DNA from: Branchiostoma lanceolatum
Taxonomy: Eukaryota > Chordata > Leptocardii > Amphioxiformes > Branchiostomatidae
Assembly (NCBI RefSeq): GCF_035083965.1
Contig: NC_089726.1
Coordinates: forward strand, 10,049,501 to 10,113,500
Reading direction: 5' to 3'
Length of the DNA stretch: 64,000 nt
A program made the translations under genes and the position numbers. Positions within the stretch are counted from its first letter, which is position 1. The number at the start of each line of letters is the position of its first letter. Positions 36,322-51,404 of this stretch are shown here, piece by piece. The notes beneath the pieces are model-generated. The model saw only the letters and a program-made list of their open reading frames with translations, did no database searches and had not been told where the DNA came from.

Positions 36322-39300
36322 GACGAATAGGAGGGCAATACCAGTTCGTAAAGTTGCCATTGAACCGGAGCAAAATGCGACCAAAACATGACCTTCGCTC
36401 AACCCTCCAAATTGGATGGACAGCTCTTTTTGATGGCTCTGGGTCTTTTTTCTGTGTCCAGTGATGGATCAAAAGGAGAGGTCGCAACCCGGCAAACATA
36501 GCGAGAGGAGGCTGTCCTATCCACAGATTTACCGGAGTGTCAACAAAACTGCGAACACCACAAATGTCGAGAATCATCTGCTCCGTACCGAACAGTGCCT
36601 CCGCCCCAAAGATGGACACTTTCAAACATATACCTTTGGATCTTGTTACATGAAGCTATTATATAGTAATTAGCTCACAGGCTAAAGTATCGTCTCAAGA
36701 AAGTGTTAAAAGAATAAGTCTTGCGTTGCTGAGAGTTATAATGAACTGTTGACACTGCTTATATCTTAATATAACGAAAGACAACGGAGGCTAGGACAAA
36801 GTGATGGCACACCCCTCACAAGGAATGTAAACGTAGATAATATAGTGGGACTTTGATTGTACCTGAGGCGTTCTTCAAGTTCCCATACGATGCTTTCCCC
36901 TCTGAATCTATACTGATTGGACCATGTCATTCTGTATGCACTTATAAGCTTAACAAAAACGTACCATCTATGAAAGGCGACATGGCAGTAATACCAATAG
37001 AAAAGAGTCTACGCGGGCTGACAGAGTCGCCTACTAATGACCCACATTCTGTTAACGGTTGGATCAACCCTTGAACTTGACCTTAAAAATTAGGACCAGG
37101 AGTGGGAAGGAAATATATGAAGTGTCTGCAGACGCGGCAAAAGTCTAAAGTCAGGAGGGTAAAAAGGTTGTCTGCGGGCAAGTCGCGATGGGGACCCCAG
37201 GATGGTTGAGAAGTTTGTTTTCGGCACGAAACCTGGTCATTAGAGATAATGCATTGCAGACACGGAGGATTGAGGTTCTGAGACATGGGGCTAGTCATCT
37301 TACCTGACGGAACGGTCATAAATACTTCAAAACCGTTAGAGAAAACGTCTTGTTTCACCACGTAAGCCGAAGATTTGCGAGGGGATCGCATAACGAAACG
37401 GCCTACTCATAAGTCTTATTTGCTCGGACCATGTCTTTCTCTCATTCCGCGTGTTTTCATTGGTTTGGCGTTTGGAAGGTTACTTTAAACTTTTTCTCCA
37501 CAAACTACAACACGTACAACGGTCGCAAGAGGGATATACCAGGGTCCTTAATTAAGTTGACTTATTACAACACTTACGGTCGACGTCAAGTGCATAGAGG
37601 ACAAAGTCGCGATAGTCATGATAGTGGAAGATTCGAAACACCTGTCGGGCCAGTGATGTGGCCCCATAGATCAGTACAAATATCTTGCGGCAAAGACCAG
37701 GGGGTTATGTAGGATTAGAGTTATAGCAAAGGGGCGCAGAGGTCCACCATTTAGCAGAAGAAGATGGATGAACTAATTAGTGGGATCGCAGCTACGAGCC
37801 CATTTGTACATTTAGTTACAATTACAGGTGACAAAGGTGGACAGTGCTGTGGTTATGCACCATGGAAAGGTCGGTGGGTGGGATAACGTATTAAGAATAT
37901 ACTGTATGTTTAATGTGACTGGGCGTAACGTTCTGTCTTATTCTGAGCTGTGAGACCTCTCGCAAGTAAATTTGTAAAGCGTACCGAACCACAGCTTTTT
38001 GATAGACAAAATTAAACGGTAAGGGGTCAAAGCCTTCTGATTGACAAAATTAACATATGCCTTGAAATGTCAACCGGTAGTACTACTGGCAATTCACGGA
38101 TGAATAGAGGGCAACTTGTCGTGCGTTTTCATTGGACTGGATAAAAATGCGACCAAACCGTGAACTTCGTTTCACCCTCCAACATTGGAGGGGCAGTTGC
38201 CCTTCAATTTGAAATGTCAGATAAATACATACGGTTACACTGGATGGACGTTGCAATGTTCAAAACATGATTCTTATCGATGGTGGAGGTTTCAAATCAT
38301 CCTGTGCCTTACGGCATACGCCTAATATGTAACTATGTTTCTACTTATCTGTGGAGCGGATGACTTGAAAACTGCTATGTGAGCACATATTTCGACCTGT
38401 TTCCGTAGAGAAACGGTTTGTTTTGACTGCAAGTGAAGGGGATGTTAGTTTGGAGAAATGGATAGTTTATCATCTGTACAACAGCGAAATGCATCAATCC
38501 TAGTCATAGTACCTTTGAACTGGATCATGCATCTTCCGTTATGGGAGGGGAGGAATGATACACATTACAAAGCTGATAAATAAACTTTAAGACGTGTATT
38601 CAACTGGACTACGGATCAAAGACATAAGCCTCTGATAGTTTATTCTGCCCTGCTGTGATTAAATAAAGTAACACCTATGATCATCTTAAGATTTATGACT
38701 TGAGATCTACATACATGGACATTTCCCAAGAATTGTTTTGCTGGTTCCGGTAGTGTTGATGGGCGTGTTGAAGGTTTATGAGATACAGATGTTTGGGAAT
38801 GGTAATTTCACCCAGCCGTGATATTGGAGTTTTCTGAACAGTGCCTCCCCCTTTTGACCCTTCCACCTTGCTTGTAATTTCATTTCTGTCAAGCACGCGT
38901 TAGTTAAAACGTAAACAAGCACTCACATGCCTTTGACCAAAGTTGATGGTCACGTGGTACAAACAACTGAGATCAACCTCAATCACCAAAATATTCCAGT
39001 ACCTAGACGTCAGCAATATAAAACATATATTCCAGAACCTGCTTGTGTGTTTGCCAGTTTCTTTAGCGTTAGTTCGCCCTCTTGGTCGCTTCCGTAACAT
39101 GTGGAAGCAACGGACTGGCACCCTGGTTAGTCCCATTCCATGAAACTATGTTTGTAGTAAACTTTGTACAAACCTGAGTAAGATCCTGGTGTCCTACCAA
39201 CATCACATGCACCCCGCTTCCACCTTTACCAGAATACACATCCTCGTCATCTTGGCACTTTGTCAACACACACTGGTGGCTTATCTCCTCTTGACAAAAA

Positions 39301-40554
39301 AAAATTCTTTCTAGTCACACAACTAGTAACCCAAATCCAACCAGGAATGCTGGAAAGGAATGCTCCCGAGTATGACATGCTTACCATACTTAAAGCAGGC
39401 TGGGTGCAGCCCTATGATAGATCTAGAATCCCAGCATCTAGGTATAACATCAAACGGTTATCGAAAGTTGTATCAATGAGTATGGACAATGATTTCTGAA
39501 TGAAATGTTATGACCATACCTTGTATTGTAGGAGTTCATGGAGTCTCCCCAGGTTCAGTCTGCATACAGTCCCTGCCCTAAAGCACCTGGAAGTATAAGG
39601 ACCTTGGCCCATTACCAGGAATCTGACCACTAACAACCACAAGATCCTCGGGGAAGGGTTGGGTGGTGAAGGCAAGACAGTGAACATCTCTAAAGGCCAG
39701 AAGTGCACATTTCTTATTAACCCCATTCACCCAGATATGTAAACGGCTACAACTCCCAAACAATTTCATTTGAAGAAACAAAAGCCAACATTTTGTCAGA
39801 GTGCCTCAGAGAAAGTAGGGTCTTCTAAAATGCAAAAATTCACAGTATTCTTGCTTGTCCAAACACTCTTTTAGATTTTTTTCTGTCTACATGTGTTAAG
39901 TAGTAATTAGCATGTGCTAAAACCACATCATAACATCATATAAATAGTGTCACCTACCACTGTGAACTTGAGTGATTGCACCTCTAACATGTTTGACTAT
40001 TTTGGGTACATCTTGGCCAGGCACCAAAACCTGTACATGGTGATCTTCCATGTATGCTATAACTCTTTGAAATGTCTCAAAGGAGTGAAAACACTCAGCA
40101 AATTGACTGTCAGTTTCATTCTACTCGGAGCAGCACAATCTACATGTCACTAGTAACAACAATAATGTTGGAAAGAGCAGGCTCACGATGACTGTGATGT
40201 TTCATTTTAATCTATTTGTTAGTCTCAAAGGACAATTGATATACTTTATAGTATTACTTTGATACAGTAAAAAATATAATGTATTTCTGACAATTCGACA
40301 GTGTTGCGATCAATACCTACTGGTGGTATTAAAGGATGTCAATTTTGTTTAAGGAACAAATTTCAGGAATTACCTTGATAAAAACATTGCACAACAAATG
40401 TTTTACCTTAACTACAGGTCAAGTATCAATTAATCATAGCTTGGTCATTTAGATACCGTGCATCTTATAATACATTAAGTAAGCTTACCTTAAGTGACAA
40501 AAATACAGCTAATATTTGTTATAAAACTACTGGAATGTTCTGTACATCTGCCTG
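36322..40554. other. No recognised gene; paired repeat fragments
   Basis: A segment near 36350-36435 (words caaaatgcgaccaaa, gaccttcgctcaaccctccaa) recurs near 38120-38205 (aaaatgcgaccaaaccgtga, cttcgtttcaccctccaa), about 1.77 kb away in the same orientation, so these are two copies of one dispersed repeat. Open frames in the region show no known domain. The right end approaches the NUBP1 3' end; no clear minus-strand AATAAA was found just below 40555. Confidence 0.4.
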
Positions 40555-43500
40555 TCATCTTGTGATTTCCTGCATGACTGCCTGTGCCACCTGTAGAAGG
40601 GCTGATGTGGCAGGAGACTGGGGATGAGACTGGAAGATGCTGCTGCCTTCCTCACAACACTGTACCAGGTGCTGTAATAAGACAACACATGTAAGAACAC
40701 TGTACCAGGTACTGTAAATATAACAAGACAGGGTCACAATAGCGACATTACAACTTTTGTCTCATCATTATAGACGGTATTTTCAGTAGGTGATTATCAA
40801 TTAAGAATTATCTTTTCTCTATACTTAGTATTCTACTATTTTTGTATCATAAAAAGTTGATAACTGTTATGTCTTCATTAAGACAGAAACTTGCGGTCAT
40901 AATTTCTCACATACCGGTAAACCACATGTAAGCATGTATAAGTGGTTCTACATGCATAAATGCATGTAAGGCCAGCCAGACTAGCAGACGCTAATCATCA
41001 GCCCCTGTACAAATGTGCCTCCTGTCTGTACAAACAAGGACAGTTTTATTTGGATTGGGGTTTGGCCTTGGTTAGAAATACCTCACTTAGACCTTTGGTT
41101 GTCATTAACTGTTGCGTAGGACTACAGAAAGGATACTGGATACTGCAACATACAACATCACTGCTTGCCAAGGGGTGGGATGAGTGAAAAAATGATTTTC
41201 TTCACCTGTTTACTAATAGGAATGTGACTTTAATCAAGCCCCAATTTCCAGCAATTTGACAATATCTATAGATAAACAAAGGTTGGGAGCTATGACTTGT
41301 TACCACAACATCAAGCAAGCATTATGATGACTGCACAAAGTTGTCCACATGACATCCTATAACTCCCGGTACCCTTACATCATGTACAAATCATCTACAG
41401 CATGTTGATGATGGATCCCCCAACCCTTACACAACATGCATAGCACATCCCAGCGGGCTCTCTTAATCCCTCAAATTTGTCTGACAAATCTGGATCTATC
41501 CGGCTCAGTGTTGAGCACCACCTCCTGGTCACCAGTTGTTGGGAAACCTGTACATCAGTAGGTCCTGACATACATGTAAGGCCATACTGACTTGATTATA
41601 TGGATGACATCCGCACACACATCAACTTTTGTAGTTTCCAACAAAGAAAAGATTGCAATGATACATAACTGTAAATGGTACAAAGCTGCAAAATGAGCAA
41701 ATTATTATTGGGTATACCGGTAGGCCGTCTACTCTCTCTTCACAGCCAGGGGCTGAATTGCGAGGAGCGCACAATTGGCGGGGCTAGATCACATTCACAA
41801 GGGTCTGGAGCGGCTGCCATTCAGCGCTAACTCAGGTGACCTCAACACGACCATTGCCCCATGTGCGACCATAGGACTGTAGGTATGCCATATCTTACAA
41901 AAGAATATCAGAAAGGAGATACTAATAAGCAAAGTCTTCCAAAGACAAAGAAAACATGTGAAAGAACAAACTGAAAAATCTACATTGCCAACATGTATGG
42001 ACAGTACATCAGCAGACTGTGACTCCACAGATAACCAAGATAGATGTGGCTAGTTAGGAGAGTGAAGAGGTGTCACCTGGAGCAGGCCTTCTCAGGACAT
42101 CTCCAGGTGGAAACTATAACGTACCACCCAAGGGAGATGTCTGGAATCTGAGAGTCATCACAGTGAAATCCTTTTTCCCATTACAATAGACTCTTTGAGA
42201 TAAGCCTAATTAAATAGCCACAGATATTCTCTCTTTGTGGTTGGCAAAATTTGTTGAGCTTGGATAATCAAATTACTCACAAATTTGTTTATATACATAG
42301 ATTATTTGAAGGCCAAATTCTGATTCAATTGGAAAATCTAAAATACAATGTACATGATTAATTGAATTCTTAATGACTAAAGATCACATTATTTAGCGCA
42401 TACCAATAGCACTGAATTCCTTAACCAGAGGAAAGATATTTATTGGGCATACACATACTACATTAATCACTCTGGAAGCAACCAGGCAAATCTTCCCCTG
42501 CCATTCTTATTTTGTGATTGGATTCAGAGGAAAAATTGATTTTAAACATAATGACTTTTCAAGTCTTTTACTGTACATGTCTGGTTTGGCAAAAAAAATT
42601 AGTTGATCTCTGAGGTTACAAAGGTCAGAAGAGATGGGCTTAATGGAGACTGACAGGAGAGGCTGTTAATCCCCTGCAGGTGTCATGCGATTAGCTGGAC
42701 AAGCTGATGATTGACAGGAGATAAGGACAGTTGGAGGAGACAGGTGGACGGCACAGGACACAGTCCAGGGATGACCAGAAATGATCGGTATGGGAGGATG
42801 TACAAGTCAGTACCAGCCAAAGTGAATAGAGAAGATCCTATAAGATGCCATAGTTTCAGAATTGCATTTGAACAGTCTATTCCATTCACATTGTACTGCC
42901 ACACCAATAGTACAAATGTTGTAGATTTCTTTTCTATAGGATGGCAGTTTAAAGCCAGTACATACCGTTAACCACAATTCAACATATATCCTCATGTAGA
43001 AGTACTACCAGTCGTCTCAAATCATGTGATCTTTCACACATACATACCTGGTCGATGGGTATTCTACCCAGAAACGGGACACTGTACTCTATAGCTAGCC
43101 TCTCTCCAGCACCAGAGGAAAAGATGTCCGTCCTTTCCTGCAAAATAACAGCACGATATGTAAAATTGAGTTAGATGTCCATAATGTCCTTGACCTTCGA
43201 CAATCGGTACACAGAATGATTTTACATAATTGAAACTGAAGGGTGAGACTCCAAAACCAATGAAATATTATAACTATCTCCCGTCACCTTTGACTCGAAA
43301 AGACACAAGGAATCTAGAAAATCCAATTAAATCTACTGTCACATATCTAAGACTATAACAGTTAATATGAATGTTAAGACTGAAATCCAGATAACATGTT
43401 AAAGTGGGAAGCTTGCCCTTTCAACTGACAAGTTGAATGTTACAATATCAGTAAAAAGTGAAGACAATTAAGTCTTGCAAATACCAAAGGCCACTGCAAC

Positions 43501-46500
43501 TATCAATTGGTGTTAGTACGCTGTCCTCCGTGCTTGACAAATAAAGATAAATACATGTATGGCCATTAAGAAAGGTTGAACAACAGCCTAACCAATCAAC
43601 TTTATTTCGAAACAAGTGTACAGTCCGTATCATTAACATTATTTACTGTAATTCTAGATTTGATAACGGAACTTTAATTTTAGCAACTTTCATGGTCACT
43701 ATTTAACCATTAGAATTTCATAACCGTAAATATTTGATCACTCACACCTGCTGAGACTAGAAATTTGTTCCCACCATTAGAATTAAATTCCGTTTCCCCA
43801 AACCACTAAAATCACCGACTGCAATGTCAAATGGATTTACTGTTACCTGACAACATGGACAGACATATCCACTCATGTTCTCCACGATGCCGATCACACG
43901 CACACCAATCTTCCTGCAGAAGTTCAGCTCCTTCCTGATGGTTGCTATGGCAACCTCCTGGGGCGTGGTCACAATGACGGCCCCATCGGGGTTGGTGCTT
44001 TTCATGGCCTTGACGACGGTCAGGTGTTCATCACTTGTGCCAGGTGGAGTGTCTGAGGAAGAGAGGGTAAAAGTTTCAGACAATCATTCATTCATTCATT
44101 AAAAAAAAATAAAATAAACCTCTGATCTCTCATTTCATCTCATCTATCCCTTAGTCTAACTTTTCACCATTGGGGCACCACAGAGAACCAGGCAACCAGT
44201 TTTCTCCACCATTCTCGGTTTTCTGTTTTTCTTAGTATTTCAGTTAGTGCCATGCCTATCCATTCTGCGAAATAGAAATACATGTAGTTACTCAGTACTC
44301 GAAGTGGTAAGGTTTCAAAGCAAAAGGATGCTGCAATTTGAAATGAAGTTGTTAGGGGTAAAACATTACACTGATCCAAGTAACCCAGTGTTTGTGCTGT
44401 GTGCATCAAGGTTGGTCAAAGTTGGTCTTTGTGCATCTGAGTGGTATCACAAAAAGACAGTCTGTCTTGAAAATAGATTTGTTTTTACTTCAACGAAGCA
44501 AACTGGATAAGGCAATTAAGCATGACTTTTAACTTAGAAAGAATGCCTGTGAAACACCTGTTTGTCCTGAATGCTTTAAATTAGCAGTGAGAAGATAGGA
44601 TTCCCAATGATATGTCAGACTGAGTGTGTTTACATTGCAGATGTACCAAACATTGACCTGGCACTAAATCTGGGTTGCCCCACTAACCAAAACTCTTATC
44701 CAGGATTGCCCCAAAAAGATAGGCTATGTCCGAAAATCCAAGGTTATATTTGGTTACTTAAGGATTAGATTACTATCAAATAAACATACGCTCCTTCCTA
44801 AGTAATACCAAGTGACAATGATGGAGTCCTAGTGTTGGATGTAAACATGAAATGTAATGCAATGCAGAAGTCTTTTCAAACTACATGTAATTACTTTTTC
44901 TGAACCATCAGAGTACACAGACAGCCATTAGGTCTGTTTCAGTTTCCACTGTTTTGTAATAAACAGTAAATTTTAATCTGAACTTTTTTTTTGCTGAATC
45001 ATGTACATATAGATTATAATGCAGCACTGGCAGGTATACAGAAATACTGTTGTTGCAAAAACAATGACTGTTATATGCATAGTGAGGGTTGTGTAGGATG
45101 ACATCTATACTGTTGGGTACACTTTTTGGTGGACAAAGGTATGTTTGATAGAAATCTCAACTGGAATCCTAACATACCAAGTCAGCACTTTTTCACAGTT
45201 CACTTGTGAGAAAACTGTGCTGTGTTACAGATGAAGGGACCATGAAGGGTTAGGTATAACATGACACAGAGGTTTTCAAATTGTCTACCTTAAGTTTGTT
45301 TATACTTAGACAGATAGACTGTATGGATATGGTTGTTGTTGTTTTGCCTGTTTGGTAAACAGAATCCAAATGCAATTTGATTGAATGGGAAGAAGGTAAA
45401 AAAAATTGTATCTCACCACAGATGAGAACATCCAGACGTCCCCAGTATGTGTCTTTGAGAAATCTTTTGATCAGGGCTGGAAGTGAGGAAAACAGGGGTA
45501 TTGTAAATGTCACAGTAGACACAAGTACATGAAAATTTGCACATTGTCAATATAACAAAGTATGTTCCTGAGTAATAACAATAAATGTGAAACGAATACT
45601 TTATGAACTAAGACTAAACTTAATATGACCAACATAAGATTGAGAAGAAATTGGGACTTACCAATTTTTTTTACCAAGTACACAGATGAACCTTCATGCT
45701 AATATATATTTTCTAAGTAAAACAAACCTTGACCTCATAATCTCCAAGCAGATGTTAGGAGGGAAATCCTGAAGTTATCTGATTGGTCCAGTTTTTATGC
45801 AGTCCTTTACCATGAATGTCAGAAAAACCCGGTCTGTCAGAAAATTTCATGAATTTCACCCCCGATGTCTGCTTGGAGATTATGAGGGACCATCTGCAGA
45901 CATCTGTGTAGTAACAAAGCCTCGCACGTCCCAACATGTGGCATCTGGAATGGGAGACATTTCTGGAAGAATTCCACTGCAGATATCTTCCAGAAACCTG
46001 AATAACCTGAAGAAAGTTCATAAATCCCTAGCTTAAATATTTCTGCTGAGCAGTATCTATCATAATCACAATTGAAGAAACTATAAAGTACAGACCTGTT
46101 TTCCTTGGTCCTCTCCATATGACTGCATTGTCAGACTGTTCCAACAGTGACCCTACAGACATGACCTTTACATCATGATGGGGGGATCTGTAAAAAAACA
46201 TTTCATTTATCTCATTAGAAAAAGAATTTGATCTTACATTTCAAACAATTCCAATAATTTCCAACATTGCAGAATCTTTACAGGGCTGCCTTTGGTATGA
46301 TACAAACATACAAAGCAATAGAGTGGATTCATTTTGAAATTCCAAACAACTATAACCTATGACACAAATTGTCATCAATCCACTAAACAGGCATACATTT
46401 AGTCCATACCTGAAACGTCAAATGTTCTTGTCAGCACCAAATAACGTTTTCCTTCACAGCTGAGACATATCCAATACCCTTCAAGAACCTGCCCCTACTT

Positions 46501-49500
46501 AAGAAGAGCCACAGTTACCACCTGTCTTAAACTAATCACAGGCAGTATCTGAGCCCACCACATGTGAAGATTACTTATCAAAACCCTTGTGTAAGATAAT
46601 CCAAGGGATTAGGCATGGCATTTAAGACAAGAAACAGAAAGTGTGTCCAGAGTGGGCATCAGAAAGGAGTGAAGAAAAAACAATGCATATATATGGATAA
46701 ATAGCACACTTCCAAGAGAAAAAACATTTTGAAGAAAATAAGTAGCAGATGTTATTTTTGATAGCATTTATACACACATACATTGCACCTAACTAGTAGT
46801 ACTCATATTTTACATGTCAGAATATAACATAATATCTATATTCATACTAATCATAGTTCTGTACTTGCTCATCAAAGTCTCTTTCCTTCGATTTTTCCCT
46901 ACCCTTTGCACTCCCACCTTGCTGGAGTTGGGAGGCATATAAACAACATGTCATGATTTGACCAGTCCTGTCATATGTAATAACCTGCACTATGTATTCA
47001 TATGATTTAAAACAGATGTTAAAGTAATGAACAAGCTCAAAGCCAAGGGTGTTGACCTCGTGAGGTCAGGATATTCCTCATGTCGGGTTGTTTTATGCTT
47101 TAAGCCCTCTATCTAGTGCTTGCAGGGCTGGTGCACTTCTGGAATAGCTGAATGTGAGTCTGTGTGATTGTCATTAGGAATGTGAACACACAAGAAGGAA
47201 GCGAAAGGGAGAGAAAGACTTGCCAGGCAAAACAGAACTGCTTAACATGTACTAATTTTGTGCAAAGTTGAATCAACTTTATAATATAGAGTTTGATGTA
47301 TGCATTACTCCCAACAGGGCATGATTACATGTATGTGGTCCCAAATTTTAAGATTATCTAAACACTCCATTAGAAAGTGGTTTAACATTATCTTTAATCA
47401 CACTTCTTTGCGCTTCTTAAGTCATGACTAACATAGACTTCTGCCTTTAATTGTTTTATCTGAATCCCTTGGCCTGCTTACCAACTAAACCGCTCTAAGG
47501 ACTTCCACAGTACATGTACATCCTGGGGATCAAGGTTTGTTTTTAAGTATTAGGACTGTTTTTGGACGCAGTGGCTACATGCACTCTCAGTACCGGAAAC
47601 CACAAGATGTACAGCTTTAAATCTGACAGTAATCACTGTCTCAATTAAACTGTTATTTCCAGTATGTATACAGACCTGTTTTCAATCCCTAAAATGCATT
47701 CTGGATCAGAGGTTTCTTACTACATATACTCAGTGTAAAACACAACAGTTAATATCATAAAACATACAAACGTTGATGCATGAATGAGAGGGGCAACTTC
47801 TATGCATTAAGATAACTAACTGCAAGGGAGTCAGGTTCAATTCTGGAGAGAAGAAATTTGAGGCTCTACTAGTACTGTAGCAGAGTTTTCTGGCAGGCTT
47901 GGCAAGTGTTCTCTATACAGCTAATCTCTTGAATCTGTAGACTTCAGGTAGGGCCAATGTTTAGACCAGGAGAACCAGTGACTGTTGGACAGAGTCCAGT
48001 AGGGGAGACCCTAACATCCTGTACCACCAGCAGGGGATCCGTGGAGTTACTAAGGTTAGTCCTGGAGGTATCCAGGATCTGTGGAGAGTCTGGAAACTTA
48101 ATATGTAATACAATGTATGTAGATGTTTAGAGTGAACTTGGCTTTCTGACCTTCAGTTATCAGCACCCATTAGAATTCATGGCAGGTCTGGACTTGAGGA
48201 TCTGTGGCACTTCTGAAGTTTTGATTAAATACTTTTCTCACAAGATTCAGACCATTGGCTGATCCTGGATGTTTGTCTTTGATGGGCCTGAAATATAATG
48301 TCCTTGGTACAACCTACATGATTAACCCTCTCCTTGCTGCTTATTCCAATAATCAATACAAATTTGGTGCCAAAGGGCTGCCATAGCAGGAAAAGGTTTA
48401 AACAGTTAGAGTGGGAGTGCAGCCAATCAGTTACAGTAATGTAAAATGACAGTAAGTGTCCAGGCTCTTACATCAGAGGTTTCCACCCCCACTGTGAGTT
48501 GATGACCTCCCTCCCCTCTACTGCCAGCAGTTTGGGGATGCTGGGTCCACAGATATCGAGGTCCACCACTCCTACCTGCACAACAATGGAGAAACATTGT
48601 CAGGATCTATTTAATCAGCGATGATGATCCAATATATGTCTTTTCAGAATTAGTGAGGAATAAGGAACAAAATTTTGACCGCCTCTGTAGGTCTTTTGAT
48701 AGGAAAAAATGCAACATAGGAGCCTAAGATGTAGGAGGCATCACCTAATTTACCCCCTTTAAGTAAATTGGGTCACCAGCAGTAGTGTATCATCTTAGGT
48801 TATAGTTGAAACTGAAACACAGCTGTACATGTGGAGTACAGCTCCAGGTCTGCGGAACACTTTCCCCAGGTCCAACTTGCTCAGCTGTTTATTAACTGTT
48901 AACAGCTACAAGTAAGTTTACTCAGGGAGAAATTCTATCATGGAATTATCAAACCTGAACAGCTTAATTCACCATGAAGTAGCTCAAACCTGTCGCAATC
49001 CCTTTTGTGACCTTCATCTAACACAAAACCACTGACAACAGTTTTACAAATCTGATGATAGAAAACTTTGATGGTCAAATAGACTCTGATGATTCCAACA
49101 CAAAAGAAGTTGTACATGTGGTTTGAGAATGAAGAAAACTTCATGAAATAAACCAGGATTATATTTCAACACACTACTGACTTATGGTATGAAAAGATGA
49201 TAATTCTTAATCCATTTTCTTGTCTTTTTTTGCCATCACTTAGTAGTTCAAGCGTTTTTGGAACCTTTTCAGCAGCACCATGTCAGCATGTTCAACTTTC
49301 TTGTATCCAAACTAAACAAAACATCCTCTAATCCAAAACACTCCCGTCTCCTGGGCCCTGGCACAGTTCTTTCTCTCAACAAGTCAGCTGTTGACCAAGA
49401 GAGTCTGAGATGTTAAGAAGGTCAGGGTTTTCTTCATATATACCAGTTTTTGTTTCCATAGTTTAAACATGATGACAGAGAGAGGAGGCCGGTGGGTAAC

Positions 49501-51404
49501 ATTATGGAGTAATTGTTACACATCTGTAGTTAGTTGACCTGATTCTCAGACTAATCTCAGTAGTACGGGACTTATTACAGTATACACATACCCGGACTAG
49601 GCACACCACACTGCAAGCAAAGTGCCACATAAAAGTTGCGCATATTGAAAGTTATGTCTGATCTTTACAATACATTGAGACCATTTGGACTAAATGTACA
49701 GAAGACAATTGCAGCTTTTCTCCAGTACCTTTTCTGATCTGCCAATGTTTTGGTAGTCAAAGGTCTGCTACCTTTATCATGTATTAGCTGTTTATATGCA
49801 GTAGAAAAATACCAGAGGTTAAGAAATATCTAACTCCTCCATGCCTGCTATTGTGAGTGTGTATACCTACACTGTACAGGTACAAATGCACATCTACCAC
49901 TACCAGTGCAGTTCAACTTACCTTTTGCGACAATTCTGCCAGTGCTATACTTAAACAGGCTGCCACGCTGGACTTCCCAACACCTGTGTGGATACATGTA
50001 TGTGAAAATTCAATGAGTGAAACTTTCACACTAATTTGTAACTTTTTAGTAAACTATGATACCATATCATTGCAATTTTGGTGAAAAAAGATCTTATGAC
50101 CATTGATCAATGACACATCAGTCCAACAATCACAGGGCAACAATAACCACTGACTATAGCTTTACAAATCTAAGGATCTCAGGATCAAGTCTGTACATCA
50201 TTACCTCCTTTCCCTGAGAGAATGAGAATCTTGTGTTTGATGGCTTTCATCCTGGTGTCCAGGACTTCCTGGTCTGGATCCCGCCCACCTGGAAACACAT
50301 CAGGTGTGGTAATCATAAACAGGTAAGTCTAGCAGCTGTAACATTTAATACAACATACACAGCTCAAGTCTTAGATGGTGTGCAAAGCCATATTGGATGT
50401 CCTCCTACCTCAAACTTGTAGCAGATGTACAAATGTACATGAAATGCACACATAACATGTGGAAAGGCATCTATAGCGTGTAGCAGACTTAATCAAACTT
50501 TCCCCTATTATTTGATGTGTATCTTTAGTGGTTAATAACAGAATTTGCTTACAGCACCTGTACATGTACTCACCTTGCTGCCTGCAGAGTGCCTGTCCTG
50601 GGCAACCTTCACACATTCTAGCCTTCCCTGCCAACTCCTATAGGAACAATGAACAGCAGAGAGAGTTGCAGGCGTTCTTAGGTTGTATACCAGACATCAA
50701 CCCATCAAAAGACTATCAAAAGATGGAGAGCATTTCGCTTCAGAGTTTCATTTTATATAAAAAAAGTCTCAAATATAACACTGTCTGGTCATCAGGCACA
50801 CCTGCTAGTAATCTGTCATATGGTGGACTGGTAGTAATAATAATAAGACTGGTATCAACAATTGCCTATTCCTTATAAAATCTAATTCACAGCCCTTACT
50901 TTCTATCTGCTTCCCACAAATTAAATTTCATTGCACTTGTAATCCCTTCATTCACACAGAACATCAATACAATCTTTAGTTTCCTACCGTTTTAACTCCT
51001 CCTTCCAAGTTTTTCAAATCCAGAAAATACTAATATAGTAGTCCTTTACTGTTAGAATGTGCCGCTAGGTGGCGGTCGTGAGTGGTACTAGTTTCTTGTC
51101 ATGATGCAATACTCCGCTGAGTGGCGCTCGTGAGTGGTGTCAGTTTTCTATTATGACTAACATGTGTTTTGAGTTTTGCAGCTCAAACGACGTCTGTTCA
51201 CAAAATAATCGCAGTAATTAGAGCCAAAGGGTTTGAATACAGCCTGTATGCACAAGAAATTTCTAATGAACTTCTGAAAACAAAGTAAAAGGTGGCCTTT
51301 ATACCACTGATATCCACTTCAGCTAAGTGCAAAAATTATAAACTTACGGTCTCTGACGGGCATCCTGTAGCAGTTGCGGATTCTGAACCCTCTGTTTTCT
51401 CCAT
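40555..51404 (-). CDS. NUBP1: NUBP1, cytosolic Fe-S cluster assembly P-loop ATPase
   Basis: Ten exons on the minus strand join exactly in phase to 311 codons plus stop: 51404-51348, 50637-50574, 50288-50205, 49983-49922, 48575-48472, 46187-46096, 45476-45417, 44052-43847, 43137-43048, 40671-40555. NUBP1 (yeast Nbp35) forms the cytosolic Fe-S scaffold with NUBP2. Seen here: the N-terminal Cys cluster (C at residue 15, then CEGC and C, ending in ALC) that separates NUBP1 from NUBP2; the deviant Walker A P-loop SGKGGVGKSS split by an intron between the first and second Gly pair; the [11 protein letters not shown] switch; [25 protein letters not shown]; and the CPCC cluster-binding motif ([11 protein letters not shown]). 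Human NUBP1 is 320 residues, so the gene is full length. It is divergent from ECHS1. The largest introns (40672-43047, 46188-48471) show no nested gene. Confidence 0.95.
45733..45887. mobile_element. 155-bp MITE with perfect 20-bp inverted repeats
   Basis: cctcataatctccaagcaga at 45733-45752 and its exact reverse complement at 45868-45887, in the NUBP1 intron between exons 6 and 7. Pairing continues weakly inward. No clear target duplication and no coding capacity. The perfect termini suggest a recent insertion or a conserved hairpin. Confidence 0.75.
51060..51160. repeat. Two imperfect about 50-bp tandem copies in NUBP1 intron 1
   Basis: ccgctaggtggcggtcgtga / gtggtactagtttcttgtca is followed by ccgctgagtggcgctcgtga / gtggtgtcagttttctatta. 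A short local duplication; function unknown. Confidence 0.6.

Noticed and set aside
37083..37391. 102-codon minus-strand open frame
   Set aside because: No start context, motif or splice partners supporting a gene.
44080..44120. attc/aaat simple repeats
   Set aside because: Ordinary low-complexity intron sequence with no further structure.
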